From Thermohalobaculum sp050331395 (GTDB lineage: Bacteria; Pseudomonadota; Alphaproteobacteria; Rhodobacterales; Rhodobacteraceae), in the NCBI GenBank assembly GCA_050331395.1, contig JBHJGX010000069.1, positions 11,187 to 75,186 of the forward strand: a DNA stretch of 64,000 nt. The letters run 5' to 3'. The notes below the pieces were generated by a model. It was not told the DNA's origin. It made no database searches and saw only the letters and a program-made list of their open reading frames with translations. A program made the position numbers and the translations under genes. This document shows positions 25,215 through 33,169 of the stretch, piece by piece (the first letter of the stretch is position 1; every line of letters begins with the position of its first letter).

Positions 25215-26375
25215 TCAGGGGGCCGGCCCCAGCAACACGACGGAGCGCGCGTCCCAACTCAGACGGACGCGGCTATCCCAACTGATCGGTTCTTCAAGGG
25301 CTCGGAACCGGTTTGCCCGCGCCACGCGGAGGGAATGACCCCGGTCGCCTTTCACGTGATAGATCGACATATCGCCGAGATAGGCGATGTCCTCGACAAC
25401 CCCGTCGAAGGTGTTGGGCAGGGGCTCTCGCTCCTCTGCGGCGATCTCGATCGCGATTTTCTCTGGCCGCAGAGCGAGCGTCACGAAGCCGCTCGGTTCG
25501 CCGCTCGCAACGTGCGCCATTCCGCCCGAGGCCAGGCGGATGCCGCCTTCGGTTGCCTCGCCTTCGAGGATGTTCACGTCGCCGATGAACTCGGCCACAT
25601 AACGGCTTGCCGGCGCTTCATAAACTTCATGCGGTTCGCCAAGCTGCGCGATCCGCCCCTCATTCATGACGGCGAGCCGGGTCGAGACGGTCATCGCTTC
25701 TTCTTGATCGTGGGTCACGATCACGAAGGTCAGGCCCAAGCTCTCTTGGATGTTTACCAATTCGAATTGGGTCGCCTCGCGAAGCTTGCGATCGAGCGCC
25801 CCGAGCGGTTCGTCGAGGAGGAGCAGCTTCGGTTTCTTGGCCAACGCCCGTGCCAGGGCAACGCGCTGGCGTTGTCCGCCCGAAAGTTGGTCGGGCTTGC
25901 GCTTCGCCAGCTTTTCGAGCCGGGTCAACGCCAGCATTTCCTCGGTCCGTGCCCGGATATCGGCGCGTCGCATCCCGTCCATGCGCAGCCCAAAGCCGAT
26001 ATTTTGCTCCACCGTCATATGCGGGAAGAGCGCGTAGGACTGGAACATCATGTTGACCGGTCGCTCATGGGGCGGGATCCCGGTGAGATCTTCGCCGTCG
26101 AGCAGGATCTGTCCGCTGTCCGGTCGCTCGAACCCGGCGAGCATGCGCAAGAGGGTTGTTTTCCCACAGCCTGAGGGGCCGAGCAGCGCGAAGAACTCGG
26201 CCGGGAAGATATCGAGCGACACATGATCGACAGCGGTGGTGTCGCCGAAGCGCTTGACGACTTCGACGATCGATAGATAGGGGCGGGCGGTCGGCTGCCG
26301 CCAAGCTGGAACGGCTTGAGCGCTCGGGGGGCGCATACCGCCGCGCGCCCCCGTAGATTTTACTGCGGTACTCAC
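25215..26375 (-). CDS. potG: Polyamine ABC transporter ATP-binding protein
   Basis: A 386-aa ATPase of the PotA/PotG class that powers putrescine/spermidine uptake at the inner membrane. Walker A is GPSGCGKTT, Q-loop in MFQSYALFPH, signature LSGGQRQRVALARAL, Walker B LLLLDEP, D-loop LGALD and H-loop VTHDQEEAM. The C-terminal ~100 residues form the TOBE_2 regulatory domain typical of PotA. It starts with GTG (26375) overlapping the potF stop by 4 bp, so ATPase and binding protein are translated together. In E. coli the order is potFGHI in one direction; here potF-potG are separated from the permeases by a divergent promoter region. Confidence 0.92.
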   Translation of the reverse strand: MSTAVKSTGARGGMRPPSAQAVPAWRQPTARPYLSIVEVVKRFGDTTAVDHVSLDIFPAEFFALLGPSGCGKTTLLRMLAGFERPDSGQILLDGEDLTGIPPHERPVNMMFQSYALFPHMTVEQNIGFGLRMDGMRRADIRARTEEMLALTRLEKLAKRKPDQLSGGQRQRVALARALAKKPKLLLLDEPLGALDRKLREATQFELVNIQESLGLTFVIVTHDQEEAMTVSTRLAVMNEGRIAQLGEPHEVYEAPASRYVAEFIGDVNILEGEATEGGIRLASGGMAHVASGEPSGFVTLALRPEKIAIEIAAEEREPLPNTFDGVVEDIAYLGDMSIYHVKGDRGHSLRVARANRFRALEEPISWDSRVRLSWDARSVVLLGPAP

Positions 26376-27454
26376 GAGCCGGTTTTAATCCGCGTCCACA
26401 AGCGGGTCACTTGCCGTTGAATGCGCGGTGGGTACGGCGTCGTGACATAGAGATTTTCTACCGCTTCTTCTGGCGGATAGATCGCCGGGTCATTGATGAC
26501 ATCATCATTGAGAAACGGCTTGGACGCCAGATTGCCGTTTGCATAGTAAACATAGTTAGATGCTTTGGCGATCACTTCCGCCCGCATGATATAATCGAGG
26601 AAGGCGTGTGCGGCGTCGGGGTTCGGCGCGTCGGATGGGATCGCCATTTGGTCGAACCACATCAACGCACCTTCGTTGGGGATCGAGTATTCCACGCGGA
26701 CTTCATTGTCCGCTTCGATGGCGCGGTCTCGCGCCTGCAGCACATCTCCCGACCAACCGATCGCTAGGCAGATATCGCCGTTTGCGAGGGCGTTGATATA
26801 TTGCGACGAGTGGAACTGCGTGATGTGAGGACGAATTTCTTGAATGAGCGCAGCCGCTTCTTCGATTTGCTCGATTTCGTGGCTGTCGCCGTCATAGCCC
26901 AGATAATTGAGGGCGGCGGGGAGCAGTTCGGTCGGCGCATCGAGCACGTGTATACCGCAATCGGCAAATTGCGCGATGATTTCTGGTTTGAAAATAACGT
27001 CCCAGCTTTCTACCGAGTCGGTTCCAAGCCGCTCTTGCACAGCATCGACGTTGTAACCAACGCCAGTTGTGCCCCACATGTAGTTTATTGAATATTCATT
27101 GCCTGGATCATAAGTCGAAGTTCGCTCAGAAATTGCCGGCCACATGTTGTCAAGATTAGACAGCTTGGATTTGTCGAGGGGCTGGAAAACGCCTGCCTGA
27201 ATTTGACGTTGCAAGAACGAGCCGGTTGGCACGACAATGTCATATCCAGATCCGCCGGCGAGCATTTTTGTCTCGAGCAACTCGTTCGAATCAAAAACAT
27301 CGTAGACAACGTCAATACCCGTTTCGGCCTCAAATTCTTCGAGAATGCTCTCGTCGATATAATCGGACCAGTTGTAAACATGAACGACGTCCTGCGCCGA
27401 GGCGGAGGCCGCCAGGGCGGCGAAAGTGGCGGCGGTCGCGAGAGAAATCCGCAT
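26372..27454 (-). CDS. potF: Putrescine-binding periplasmic protein
   Basis: A 360-aa periplasmic solute-binding protein. The ATG at 27454 gives a clean signal peptide (MRISLATAATFAALAASASA) and has AGGAGG upstream; the longer frame adds an Arg-rich non-signal stretch. It follows E. coli PotF closely: VHVYNWSDYIDESIL, TGIDVVYDVFDSNELLETKML, FQPLDKSKL, MWGTTGVGYNVD, LDAPTELLPAALNYLG, FHSSQYINALANGDICLAIGWSGDV and a C-terminal TRLWTRIKTGS. Several of these contact putrescine in PotF, so putrescine (or a related polyamine) is the likely ligand. Part of the gene is less G+C-rich than its surroundings. Confidence 0.93.
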   Translation of the reverse strand: MRISLATAATFAALAASASAQDVVHVYNWSDYIDESILEEFEAETGIDVVYDVFDSNELLETKMLAGGSGYDIVVPTGSFLQRQIQAGVFQPLDKSKLSNLDNMWPAISERTSTYDPGNEYSINYMWGTTGVGYNVDAVQERLGTDSVESWDVIFKPEIIAQFADCGIHVLDAPTELLPAALNYLGYDGDSHEIEQIEEAAALIQEIRPHITQFHSSQYINALANGDICLAIGWSGDVLQARDRAIEADNEVRVEYSIPNEGALMWFDQMAIPSDAPNPDAAHAFLDYIMRAEVIAKASNYVYYANGNLASKPFLNDDVINDPAIYPPEEAVENLYVTTPYPPRIQRQVTRLWTRIKTGS

Positions 27455-27617
27455 GGTAAAGGTCCTCCTACTGATCGGTCGGATGGGTAAGCCACTCCGA
27501 GTCGCCACCAGCGTACCCCGTCGCCTTCGGTCCGAAAAGCGGTCGTGGCTCAAAATTTCGGCAAGCTTCTAGATTGCGAACTTCGGCCGTGATGCAGGCA
27601 TGGGCGTTTCCTGGCCC

Positions 27618-27646
27618 TTGCTGAGCCAAGCGGCACACCGTAGGCT
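27618..27646 (+). promoter_or_regulatory. Candidate sigma-70-type promoter of potH
   Basis: TTGCTG (27618-27623) and TAGGCT (27641-27646) are separated by 17 bp and lie about 25 bp before the potH start. The 217-bp divergent gap must also hold the potF promoter; I see no second convincing pair and no clear operator dyad. Confidence 0.35.
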
Positions 27647-27671
27647 ATGTTAAAGAAAATGGGAGCGCGTT

Positions 27672-28559
27672 ATGGGAAAGGGCTGGGGCCGTCGGTTGAC
27701 GATTTTGATCCCCTATCTTTGGCTCGGTACATTCTTTCTGCTTCCCTTCTTAATCGTGCTCAAAATCTCGTTGAGCGAACCGGTCATCGCTCAGCCCCCA
27801 TACGCGCCGACCTGGGATAGTCTCGAGGCGATCCAGGAGCACATATCCGCTCCTGTATGGTCAAATTACACGTTTTTGTTTTCTGATACGCTGTATTTGG
27901 ATTCTTTCATTAACAGTATAATTATTGCTTCGGTATCTACGTTTTTAGCGCTGTTGGTCGGGTTTCCGATAGCTTATGGAATGGCGCGGAGCAGTCCAAC
28001 TTGGCGCGTCATCTTACTTACCCTCGTAATTTTACCATTTTGGACATCGTTTCTGATCCGCGTATATGCCTGGATCGGCATCTTGAAGAATGAGGGATTG
28101 CTCAATTTGATACTAGAGGCTTCAGGGATTATTGATGCGCCGCTACAAATACTTTACACTCCCGTGGCGGTTTACGTGGGTATCGTGTACAGCTACCTGC
28201 CGTTCATGGTGTTGCCGCTCTATTCCAGTCTGGAAAAAATCGATAGCGCTTACTTTGAGGCAGCGGCAGACCTGGGGGCGCGGCCGGCCACAACCTTTTG
28301 GCAAATCGTTGTTCCGCTCAGCTTGCCTGGCGTCGCTGCTGGCTGTTTTCTCGTCTTTATTCCGGCAGTTGGCGAGTATGTCATCCCAGAATTGCTTGGC
28401 GGTACATCGACCCAGATGATCGGCAAGACCCTTTGGACTGAGTTTTTCCAAAACCGCGACTGGCCGGTTGCTTCGGCTGTGGCGGTATTGCTTATCCTCA
28501 TCCTGGTCGTCCCTATCGTCATCTTTCAGCAAATTGCGAAACGGGGAGGCACGGGTTGA
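27672..28559 (+). CDS. potH: Polyamine ABC transporter permease PotH
   Basis: A 295-aa inner-membrane permease with six predicted spans; the first is LTILIPYLWLGTFFLLPFLIVL. The region that docks on the ATPase carries the EAA-type loop EAAADLGARPATTFWQIVVPLSLPG. The motif PAVGEYVIPELLGG is typical of PotH/PotB. SD GGGAGCG precedes the ATG at 27672. The gene is divergent from potF and overlaps potI by 4 bp. Its sequence is clearly poorer in G+C than most of the window (many A/T third positions), which may reflect recent acquisition of this part of the transporter. Confidence 0.92.
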   Translation: MGKGWGRRLTILIPYLWLGTFFLLPFLIVLKISLSEPVIAQPPYAPTWDSLEAIQEHISAPVWSNYTFLFSDTLYLDSFINSIIIASVSTFLALLVGFPIAYGMARSSPTWRVILLTLVILPFWTSFLIRVYAWIGILKNEGLLNLILEASGIIDAPLQILYTPVAVYVGIVYSYLPFMVLPLYSSLEKIDSAYFEAAADLGARPATTFWQIVVPLSLPGVAAGCFLVFIPAVGEYVIPELLGGTSTQMIGKTLWTEFFQNRDWPVASAVAVLLILILVVPIVIFQQIAKRGGTG

Positions 28560-29356
28560 ATAGGTCCGGTCCAGGCGCGCTGTTACGAAGTTTGCTCGTT
28601 CTCGGGCTTCTCTTCCTCTACTTTCCCATCATCATTTTGGTAATTTATAGCTTCAACGCATCGCAATTGGTCACGGTTTGGGGCGGCTTCTCCCTCAAAT
28701 GGTACGCCGCACTTTGGGAAAACGAGGGGTTGCTCGACGCCGCGCAGGTTTCGGTTTTGGTGGCCGCGAGCGCGTCGACGCTCGCCACTATTCTTGGGTT
28801 AATGGCCGGTATCGCGCTTGCCCGGGTGCCCCGTTTCTTGGGAAGAACTTTGTTCTCGGGGATGGTGTTGGCGCCCTTGGTGATGCCGTATGTAATCATC
28901 GGCTTATCGCTTCTGCTTACCTTTATTGCCATGTCTTTCGATCGGGGTATCCTGACGATAATTATCGCTCACGCTACCTTCTCGATGTGCTATGTGGCCG
29001 TAGTCGTGCAAGCCCGATTGACTGGGTTCGACCAATCCGTCGAAGAGGCCGCGGAGGATTTGGGGGCAAAGCCGGCGGCCGTCTTCTGGTATGTCACCCT
29101 GCCGCTCATCGCGCCTGGGGTCGTCTCGGGCTGGCTGCTCAGCTTCACACTTTCGCTCGACGATTTGGTGATCGCGAGCTTCGCCGCGGGGCCCGGATCC
29201 ACGACCCTGCCGATCAAGATCTTCTCGGCGGTCCGGCTTGGCGTGACGCCGGAGATCAACGCCATCGCGACAATTTTGATCGGCCTCGTGGCCATCGGCA
29301 CGCTTGTCTGGTCGCTCAGCCTCAAACGCGCGATGGCCCGACGCGAGACAGGGTAA
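28556..29356 (+). CDS. potI: Polyamine ABC transporter permease PotI
   Basis: 266 aa with a TTG start (28556) that overlaps the potH stop (TTGA). Six membrane spans are evident, beginning LLVLGLLFLYFPIIILVIYSF. Family motifs are FSLKWYAALWEN, VEEAAEDLGAKPAAVFWYVTLPLIAPGV (EAA loop) and SFTLSLDDLVIASF, the last being a reliable PotC/PotI signature. Together with PotF, PotG and PotH it completes a four-component uptake system in the inner membrane. The G+C content climbs back toward the local average in the second half of the gene. Confidence 0.92.
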   Translation: MNRSGPGALLRSLLVLGLLFLYFPIIILVIYSFNASQLVTVWGGFSLKWYAALWENEGLLDAAQVSVLVAASASTLATILGLMAGIALARVPRFLGRTLFSGMVLAPLVMPYVIIGLSLLLTFIAMSFDRGILTIIIAHATFSMCYVAVVVQARLTGFDQSVEEAAEDLGAKPAAVFWYVTLPLIAPGVVSGWLLSFTLSLDDLVIASFAAGPGSTTLPIKIFSAVRLGVTPEINAIATILIGLVAIGTLVWSLSLKRAMARRETG

Positions 29357-29419
29357 TCTGTCGCAGGCCGACGTCCCCTCGCCTGACCGCTACCGAACTG
29401 AACTCACGGGTGGTAAAGA

Positions 29420-29433
29420 ACCTGTGAACAGGT
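29420..29433. promoter_or_regulatory. ACCTGT-N2-ACAGGT palindrome upstream of the peroxidase gene
   Basis: A perfect 6-bp inverted repeat with 2-bp spacer ends 45 bp before the peroxidase ATG. The half-sites are those of the Vibrio fischeri lux box, but the spacing is shorter than in known LuxR sites. It is more likely an operator than a terminator because the loop is too short for a stable hairpin. No LuxR-type gene lies in the window. Confidence 0.3.
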
Positions 29434-29478
29434 GCTGCGGTATGGCGTCCTCCGCGGTGGCAAATCTGGGAGATCGGG

Positions 29479-31467
29479 ATGACGGCCATGGACGGCAGCA
29501 TTGACGTGTTTCGCGAGGTTGCGGCGGAAGGGTCGGTCAGCGCCCCCCTCAGGCGGTTGACCGAGTCCGCCTATGTGGACGGGTTGTCGGCGCCCACCGC
29601 GTCGAATGCGGATGCCGCCGAGGTCGCATTTACCGTTTTCACTCAAGGGGATGTCGATCTTGAGAACCCGTTCGGCCTGTCGGCGCTCTGGATTTTTTGG
29701 GGGCAGTTTCTCGACCACGATCTCAGCCTGACGCCGGAACAGGAGGGCGCAGAGGCGGAGCTGCTCAAATTCGCGCCGCCCTTCAACGTGGTCCGCTCTG
29801 AGGCAGTCGAGGACACGGGTCTCGACACGCCGCGGGAGCAGGCGAATGCGATCACGCCGCTTATCGACGCGTCGAACGTCTACGGCTCGGATGCGGAGCG
29901 GTTGGCGGCGCTTCGGGCCGCGGACGGTCGGCTCAAGACGGCGTCGGGGCCCGACGGGGCCGGTCTGCTTCCCGATGCGGACACGGTATTTGGCGCGGGT
30001 ACCGAAGAAGAGGGCCTGATCGCGGGCGATGTGCGGGCCATGGAAAACATTGCGCTCACTGCCGTGCATTCTGTTTGGGTGAATGAGCACAACTATTGGG
30101 CGGCGCGTTTCGCACTGGAAGAGCCAGGCTGGACCGACGACCAAATATTCGAGAGCGCTCGGGCGGCGGTCGAGATGCTGATCCAACGGATCACCTATGA
30201 GGAATTTTTGCCAATCCTCCTTGGTGACGCGGTCACACCCTATGTCGGCTTTGATCCGGAGGTCGATCCGCAGATTTCAACCGAATTCGCCACGGCGGCG
30301 TACAGGTTTGGTCATACGTCGATCCCCGATACGCTGACGTTTTTGGAGGAAGACGGAGAAGAGACGCGCGCTGCGCTGCCACTCTTCGATGCGTTCGAGA
30401 CTGCGGACCCGCTGCTGGAAGATGGGATATCGCCGGTGCTGCGGGGGCTCCTCGAGGAGAAGTCGCAGGCGATCGACACCAAAGTTGTTGATTCGTTGAA
30501 CTTTCTTCTGTTTACCCCCGACGGTGGGCTGACCGGGTTTTCGCTCCCCGAACGGAACATGCTTCGGGGACGCGATCATGGGATCGATACCTATCTGCAG
30601 GTCCGAGACCAGGTGCTTGGCGATGTGGATGCAACGGCGCTGACAGGTTCGACCGACTTTTCGATCATTACGTCGGATCGTGACCTGCAATCGGCGCTTG
30701 CGGAGGTCTATCAAACGGTAGATCAGGTTGATCTATGGGTCGGTGGGTTAGCTGAGGATCATGTGCCGGGCCTCACTATGGGTCCGACCAACCGCGCGAT
30801 CCTTGCCGAGCAGTTCATCGCCACCCGCGCTGGAGATCCGTTCTGGCATGAAACGCGCAACTGGGCGGACCCCTATCTCTACGAAGAGCTTGCCGCGACA
30901 CGTTTCGCGGATGTGCTCATGCGCTCGGGCGGCATCGACCATGTCCAGGGCGACGCATTTCTGGCATCGAACCGGACGGGGGGCGACGAGGCGGCGGATT
31001 ATCTTCGCGGCGACAGCAGTCGCGATCTGATGATCGGCGGCCGGGGAGACGATGTGCTTCGCGGCGATGGCGGGGACGACGATCTGTTCGGCGACACGAA
31101 CTCGGACAAGCTAAAAGGCGGGAGCGGCGGCGACGCGCTCCATGGCGGCGCGGACCGGGACAAACTGGTGGGCGGGTCCGGTGACGACACGCTGGCCGGC
31201 GGCGACGGCGACGACATGCTAACCGGCGGGGCGGGGGCCGACCGATACGTCTTTGTGGCTGGCGAGGGGGGCGTCGACACGGTGACCGATTTCGTGCGGG
31301 GCGAGGACCTGATCGTCCTCGAGGGCTTCCGCGCCGAAACTGCCGATCTGTACGTCGTCGCGGGAGAGTTCGTGGCCAGCCTCGAAGTGAACGGCATCGC
31401 GATCGCGTATCTCTGGGGGTTGGGGCCGGTCGGGCTCGGCGAAGAAGACGTGCTTTTGATCGGCTGA
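29479..31467 (+). CDS. Animal-type heme peroxidase with C-terminal RTX repeats
   Basis: A 662-aa secreted enzyme. Residues ~25-500 form an animal heme peroxidase domain: FLDHDLSLT with the distal His80, ITPLIDASNVYGSD, and AYRFGHTSIPD with the proximal His279. At ~500-600 come hemolysin-type nonapeptides (GGRGDDVLRGDGGDDDLFGD, GGSGDDTLAGGDGDDMLTGG), which bind calcium and mark type I secretion; there is no Sec signal peptide. The segment normally reading REHN is NEHN (HSVWVNEHNYWA), so the usual distal arginine appears to be replaced. No type I secretion ABC/HlyD genes are adjacent. An ATG at 29488 is an alternative start. It probably oxidises halides or phenolics outside the cell, but substrate is unknown. 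Confidence 0.85.
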   Translation: MTAMDGSIDVFREVAAEGSVSAPLRRLTESAYVDGLSAPTASNADAAEVAFTVFTQGDVDLENPFGLSALWIFWGQFLDHDLSLTPEQEGAEAELLKFAPPFNVVRSEAVEDTGLDTPREQANAITPLIDASNVYGSDAERLAALRAADGRLKTASGPDGAGLLPDADTVFGAGTEEEGLIAGDVRAMENIALTAVHSVWVNEHNYWAARFALEEPGWTDDQIFESARAAVEMLIQRITYEEFLPILLGDAVTPYVGFDPEVDPQISTEFATAAYRFGHTSIPDTLTFLEEDGEETRAALPLFDAFETADPLLEDGISPVLRGLLEEKSQAIDTKVVDSLNFLLFTPDGGLTGFSLPERNMLRGRDHGIDTYLQVRDQVLGDVDATALTGSTDFSIITSDRDLQSALAEVYQTVDQVDLWVGGLAEDHVPGLTMGPTNRAILAEQFIATRAGDPFWHETRNWADPYLYEELAATRFADVLMRSGGIDHVQGDAFLASNRTGGDEAADYLRGDSSRDLMIGGRGDDVLRGDGGDDDLFGDTNSDKLKGGSGGDALHGGADRDKLVGGSGDDTLAGGDGDDMLTGGAGADRYVFVAGEGGVDTVTDFVRGEDLIVLEGFRAETADLYVVAGEFVASLEVNGIAIAYLWGLGPVGLGEEDVLLIG

Positions 31468-31479
31468 TCGGTCAGCCGA
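31460..31479. terminator. Stem-loop shared by convergent stop codons
   Basis: TCGGCTGA (31460-31467) pairs perfectly with TCAGCCGA (31472-31479) around the tetraloop TCGG. The 8-bp stem contains the stop codons of both the peroxidase and the convergent hydrolase gene. No T-run follows on either side, so termination strength is uncertain, but the position is exactly that of a bidirectional terminator. Confidence 0.45.
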
Positions 31480-32380
31480 CCCAGGCCCGCTGTGCTTCCT
31501 CGAAGACGATGGCGTGATGACCGGCGAGACGTTCCGGGTCGTCGTCGTAACCGCCGCCCATCACGCAAACGAGCGGGATCCCGGCGCCTCTCAACCGGTC
31601 GATCACCATCTGATCGCGCGCGCGGATCCCCTCCCTGCTGATCGATAGGCGGCCGAGCCGGTCGCCCTGCCAGACATCGACCCCGGCGTTATAGTACGCG
31701 ATTTGGGGCCGCACCCTGGAGAGCGCGCGCTCGATCCCGGCTTCGAGCGCGGCAAGATAGGCGGCATCTCCCGTGCCGTCGGGCAAGGGAAGGTCGATGT
31801 CCGACTGAGCCTTCTCGGGGGGGTAATTCCGGTCTGCATGAACGGAGAGGGTGTGGACCCGGGGCTCGGCGGCGAAGATCCGGGCGGTCCCGTCCCCCTG
31901 ATGGACGTCGCAATCGATAACGAGGACCGATCCGACCGCGCCGCGATCCAGATAGTTGGCGATCGCCACTGCCACGTCGTTGAAGACGCAAAACCCCGCG
32001 CCTCCCTCACGGTCGGCATGGTGCGATCCACCCGCAGCGTTGAGGGCAATGCCGTGTTCGAGGGCCAGCCATGTTGCGAGCATCGTGCCGCCGGCCGCGA
32101 GCCGTGTGCGTCGCACCACCTTGGTGCTGCCCGGAAGGCCGATCCGGCGGATCTCCTCGCGCGACAGCCGGCCGTCGAAGACGCGGGCCACGTATGCCGG
32201 ATCGTGAGCCCGCGAGATCTGTGCCGCCGAAGCGGGGGAGGGCGCCACATAGCGCCCCGGGGCCATCAACCCCCGTGCGATCAGAACCTCGCGCAAATAC
32301 CCGTATTTCGACATCGGGAACCGATGCCCTGGTTTGAGCGGGATCTGGTAATCGGGGTGGTGAACGATCGGCAGGGTCAC
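31472..32380 (-). CDS. Histone-deacetylase-like amidohydrolase
   Basis: A 302-aa member of the arginase/deacetylase superfamily (class II HDAC-like, acetoin-utilisation/acetylpolyamine-amidohydrolase relatives). The GTG at 32380 is preferred: it begins MTLPIVHHPDYQIPL and avoids a Ser/Gly-rich extension that runs into bioY. Key residues are present: GGSHHADREGGAGFCVFND (His120/His121), VIDCDVHQGDGTA (zinc ligands Asp/His), NAGVDVWQGDRLGRLSIS and VMGGGYDDD. The reaction is zinc-dependent hydrolysis of an N-acyl bond; the substrate (acetyl-lysine, acetylated polyamine or other amide) cannot be told. It ends 4 bp from the convergent peroxidase gene and follows bioY with about 50 bp between them. 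Confidence 0.88.
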   Translation of the reverse strand: MTLPIVHHPDYQIPLKPGHRFPMSKYGYLREVLIARGLMAPGRYVAPSPASAAQISRAHDPAYVARVFDGRLSREEIRRIGLPGSTKVVRRTRLAAGGTMLATWLALEHGIALNAAGGSHHADREGGAGFCVFNDVAVAIANYLDRGAVGSVLVIDCDVHQGDGTARIFAAEPRVHTLSVHADRNYPPEKAQSDIDLPLPDGTGDAAYLAALEAGIERALSRVRPQIAYYNAGVDVWQGDRLGRLSISREGIRARDQMVIDRLRGAGIPLVCVMGGGYDDDPERLAGHHAIVFEEAQRAWVG

Positions 32381-32429
32381 GTGTATTCTAAATGGGCCGC
32401 GCGCGACCGCCGGTCTATCAATCGGTAGC

Positions 32430-33023
32430 TCAGCGGTGCCGCCACCCGACCAACCGCCAGATAAGGGGAAAGAGCAGAGCCGCGAGGGCGAGTTTGATCG
32501 CATCCCCGACTAAGAACGGCGTCAGGCCCCAGGCAAGCGTTTGCCCCCAATCCTCGGCAAAGCCCCGAAGCCAGAGAAGTCCGGGGACATAGATCAGCGC
32601 ATTGCCGGCGAGCATTGCCAGCGCCATCCGCCAGACGCTCCGGTCCCAGCCGGCGCGGGCCGCCGCGCCGAGCGCGCCCGCCGCAATCGCATAGCCGAGG
32701 AGGTAGCCGCCGGTACCTCCCATCAGATAGGTAAGGCCCGAGGTGTCCCCGGCGAAGACGTCCGCGCCGAGCGCCCCGAGGGTCAGATATGCGAGGATGG
32801 TAATCAGTCCGAGCCGAGGTCCGTATGCCGCACCGATGGACAAGACCGCCAGCGTGCCGAGCGTGAGCGGGACGGGTCCGATCGGAATGGAGGTCTTGGC
32901 CATGAGCGTCAGCGCCGCGACGCCGACGGCGATCAGCAGGGCCTCGCGAACCGCCGAGCCGCGCAGGCCACGTTGAGCCACCGTCTCGACCAGAACAGCA
33001 CGATTTCCGGATTGCGCGATCAT
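32430..33023 (-). CDS. bioY: Biotin transporter substrate-binding component BioY
   Basis: A 197-aa six-span membrane protein (S-component of an ECF-type transporter) that binds biotin. Signatures are AKTSIPIGPVPLTLGTLAVL, GPRLGLITILAYLTLGALGADVF and YLMGGTGGYLLGYAIAAG. Three ATGs are possible; the one at 33023 has GAGGAG at the right distance, while the one at 33029 sits directly on it and the most upstream one adds a Cys/Arg-rich tail. No bioM/bioN energy-coupling genes are adjacent, so BioY may act alone or use a shared module. I see no BioR-type TTATNNATAA site in the divergent gap upstream. Confidence 0.92.
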   Translation of the reverse strand: MIAQSGNRAVLVETVAQRGLRGSAVREALLIAVGVAALTLMAKTSIPIGPVPLTLGTLAVLSIGAAYGPRLGLITILAYLTLGALGADVFAGDTSGLTYLMGGTGGYLLGYAIAAGALGAAARAGWDRSVWRMALAMLAGNALIYVPGLLWLRGFAEDWGQTLAWGLTPFLVGDAIKLALAALLFPLIWRLVGWRHR

Positions 33024-33169
33024 CTGCATCTCCTCGTTACGCTCCGATATGACGCGGTCGGCGCACCCGGTGCAAGGGCGAAGCGACCGCAGCACCCTTT
33101 CAAGGCGCCGGGCAATCCGGCAAACTCCCGACCGAGACGTAAGCGCGCGCAGTCAGGACGAGGTAGCCC

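Noticed and set aside
33024..33169. BioR operator (TTATNNATAA) or biotin-related control site upstream of bioY
   Set aside because: No such palindrome is present in the gap between bioY and the 771-aa protein gene.
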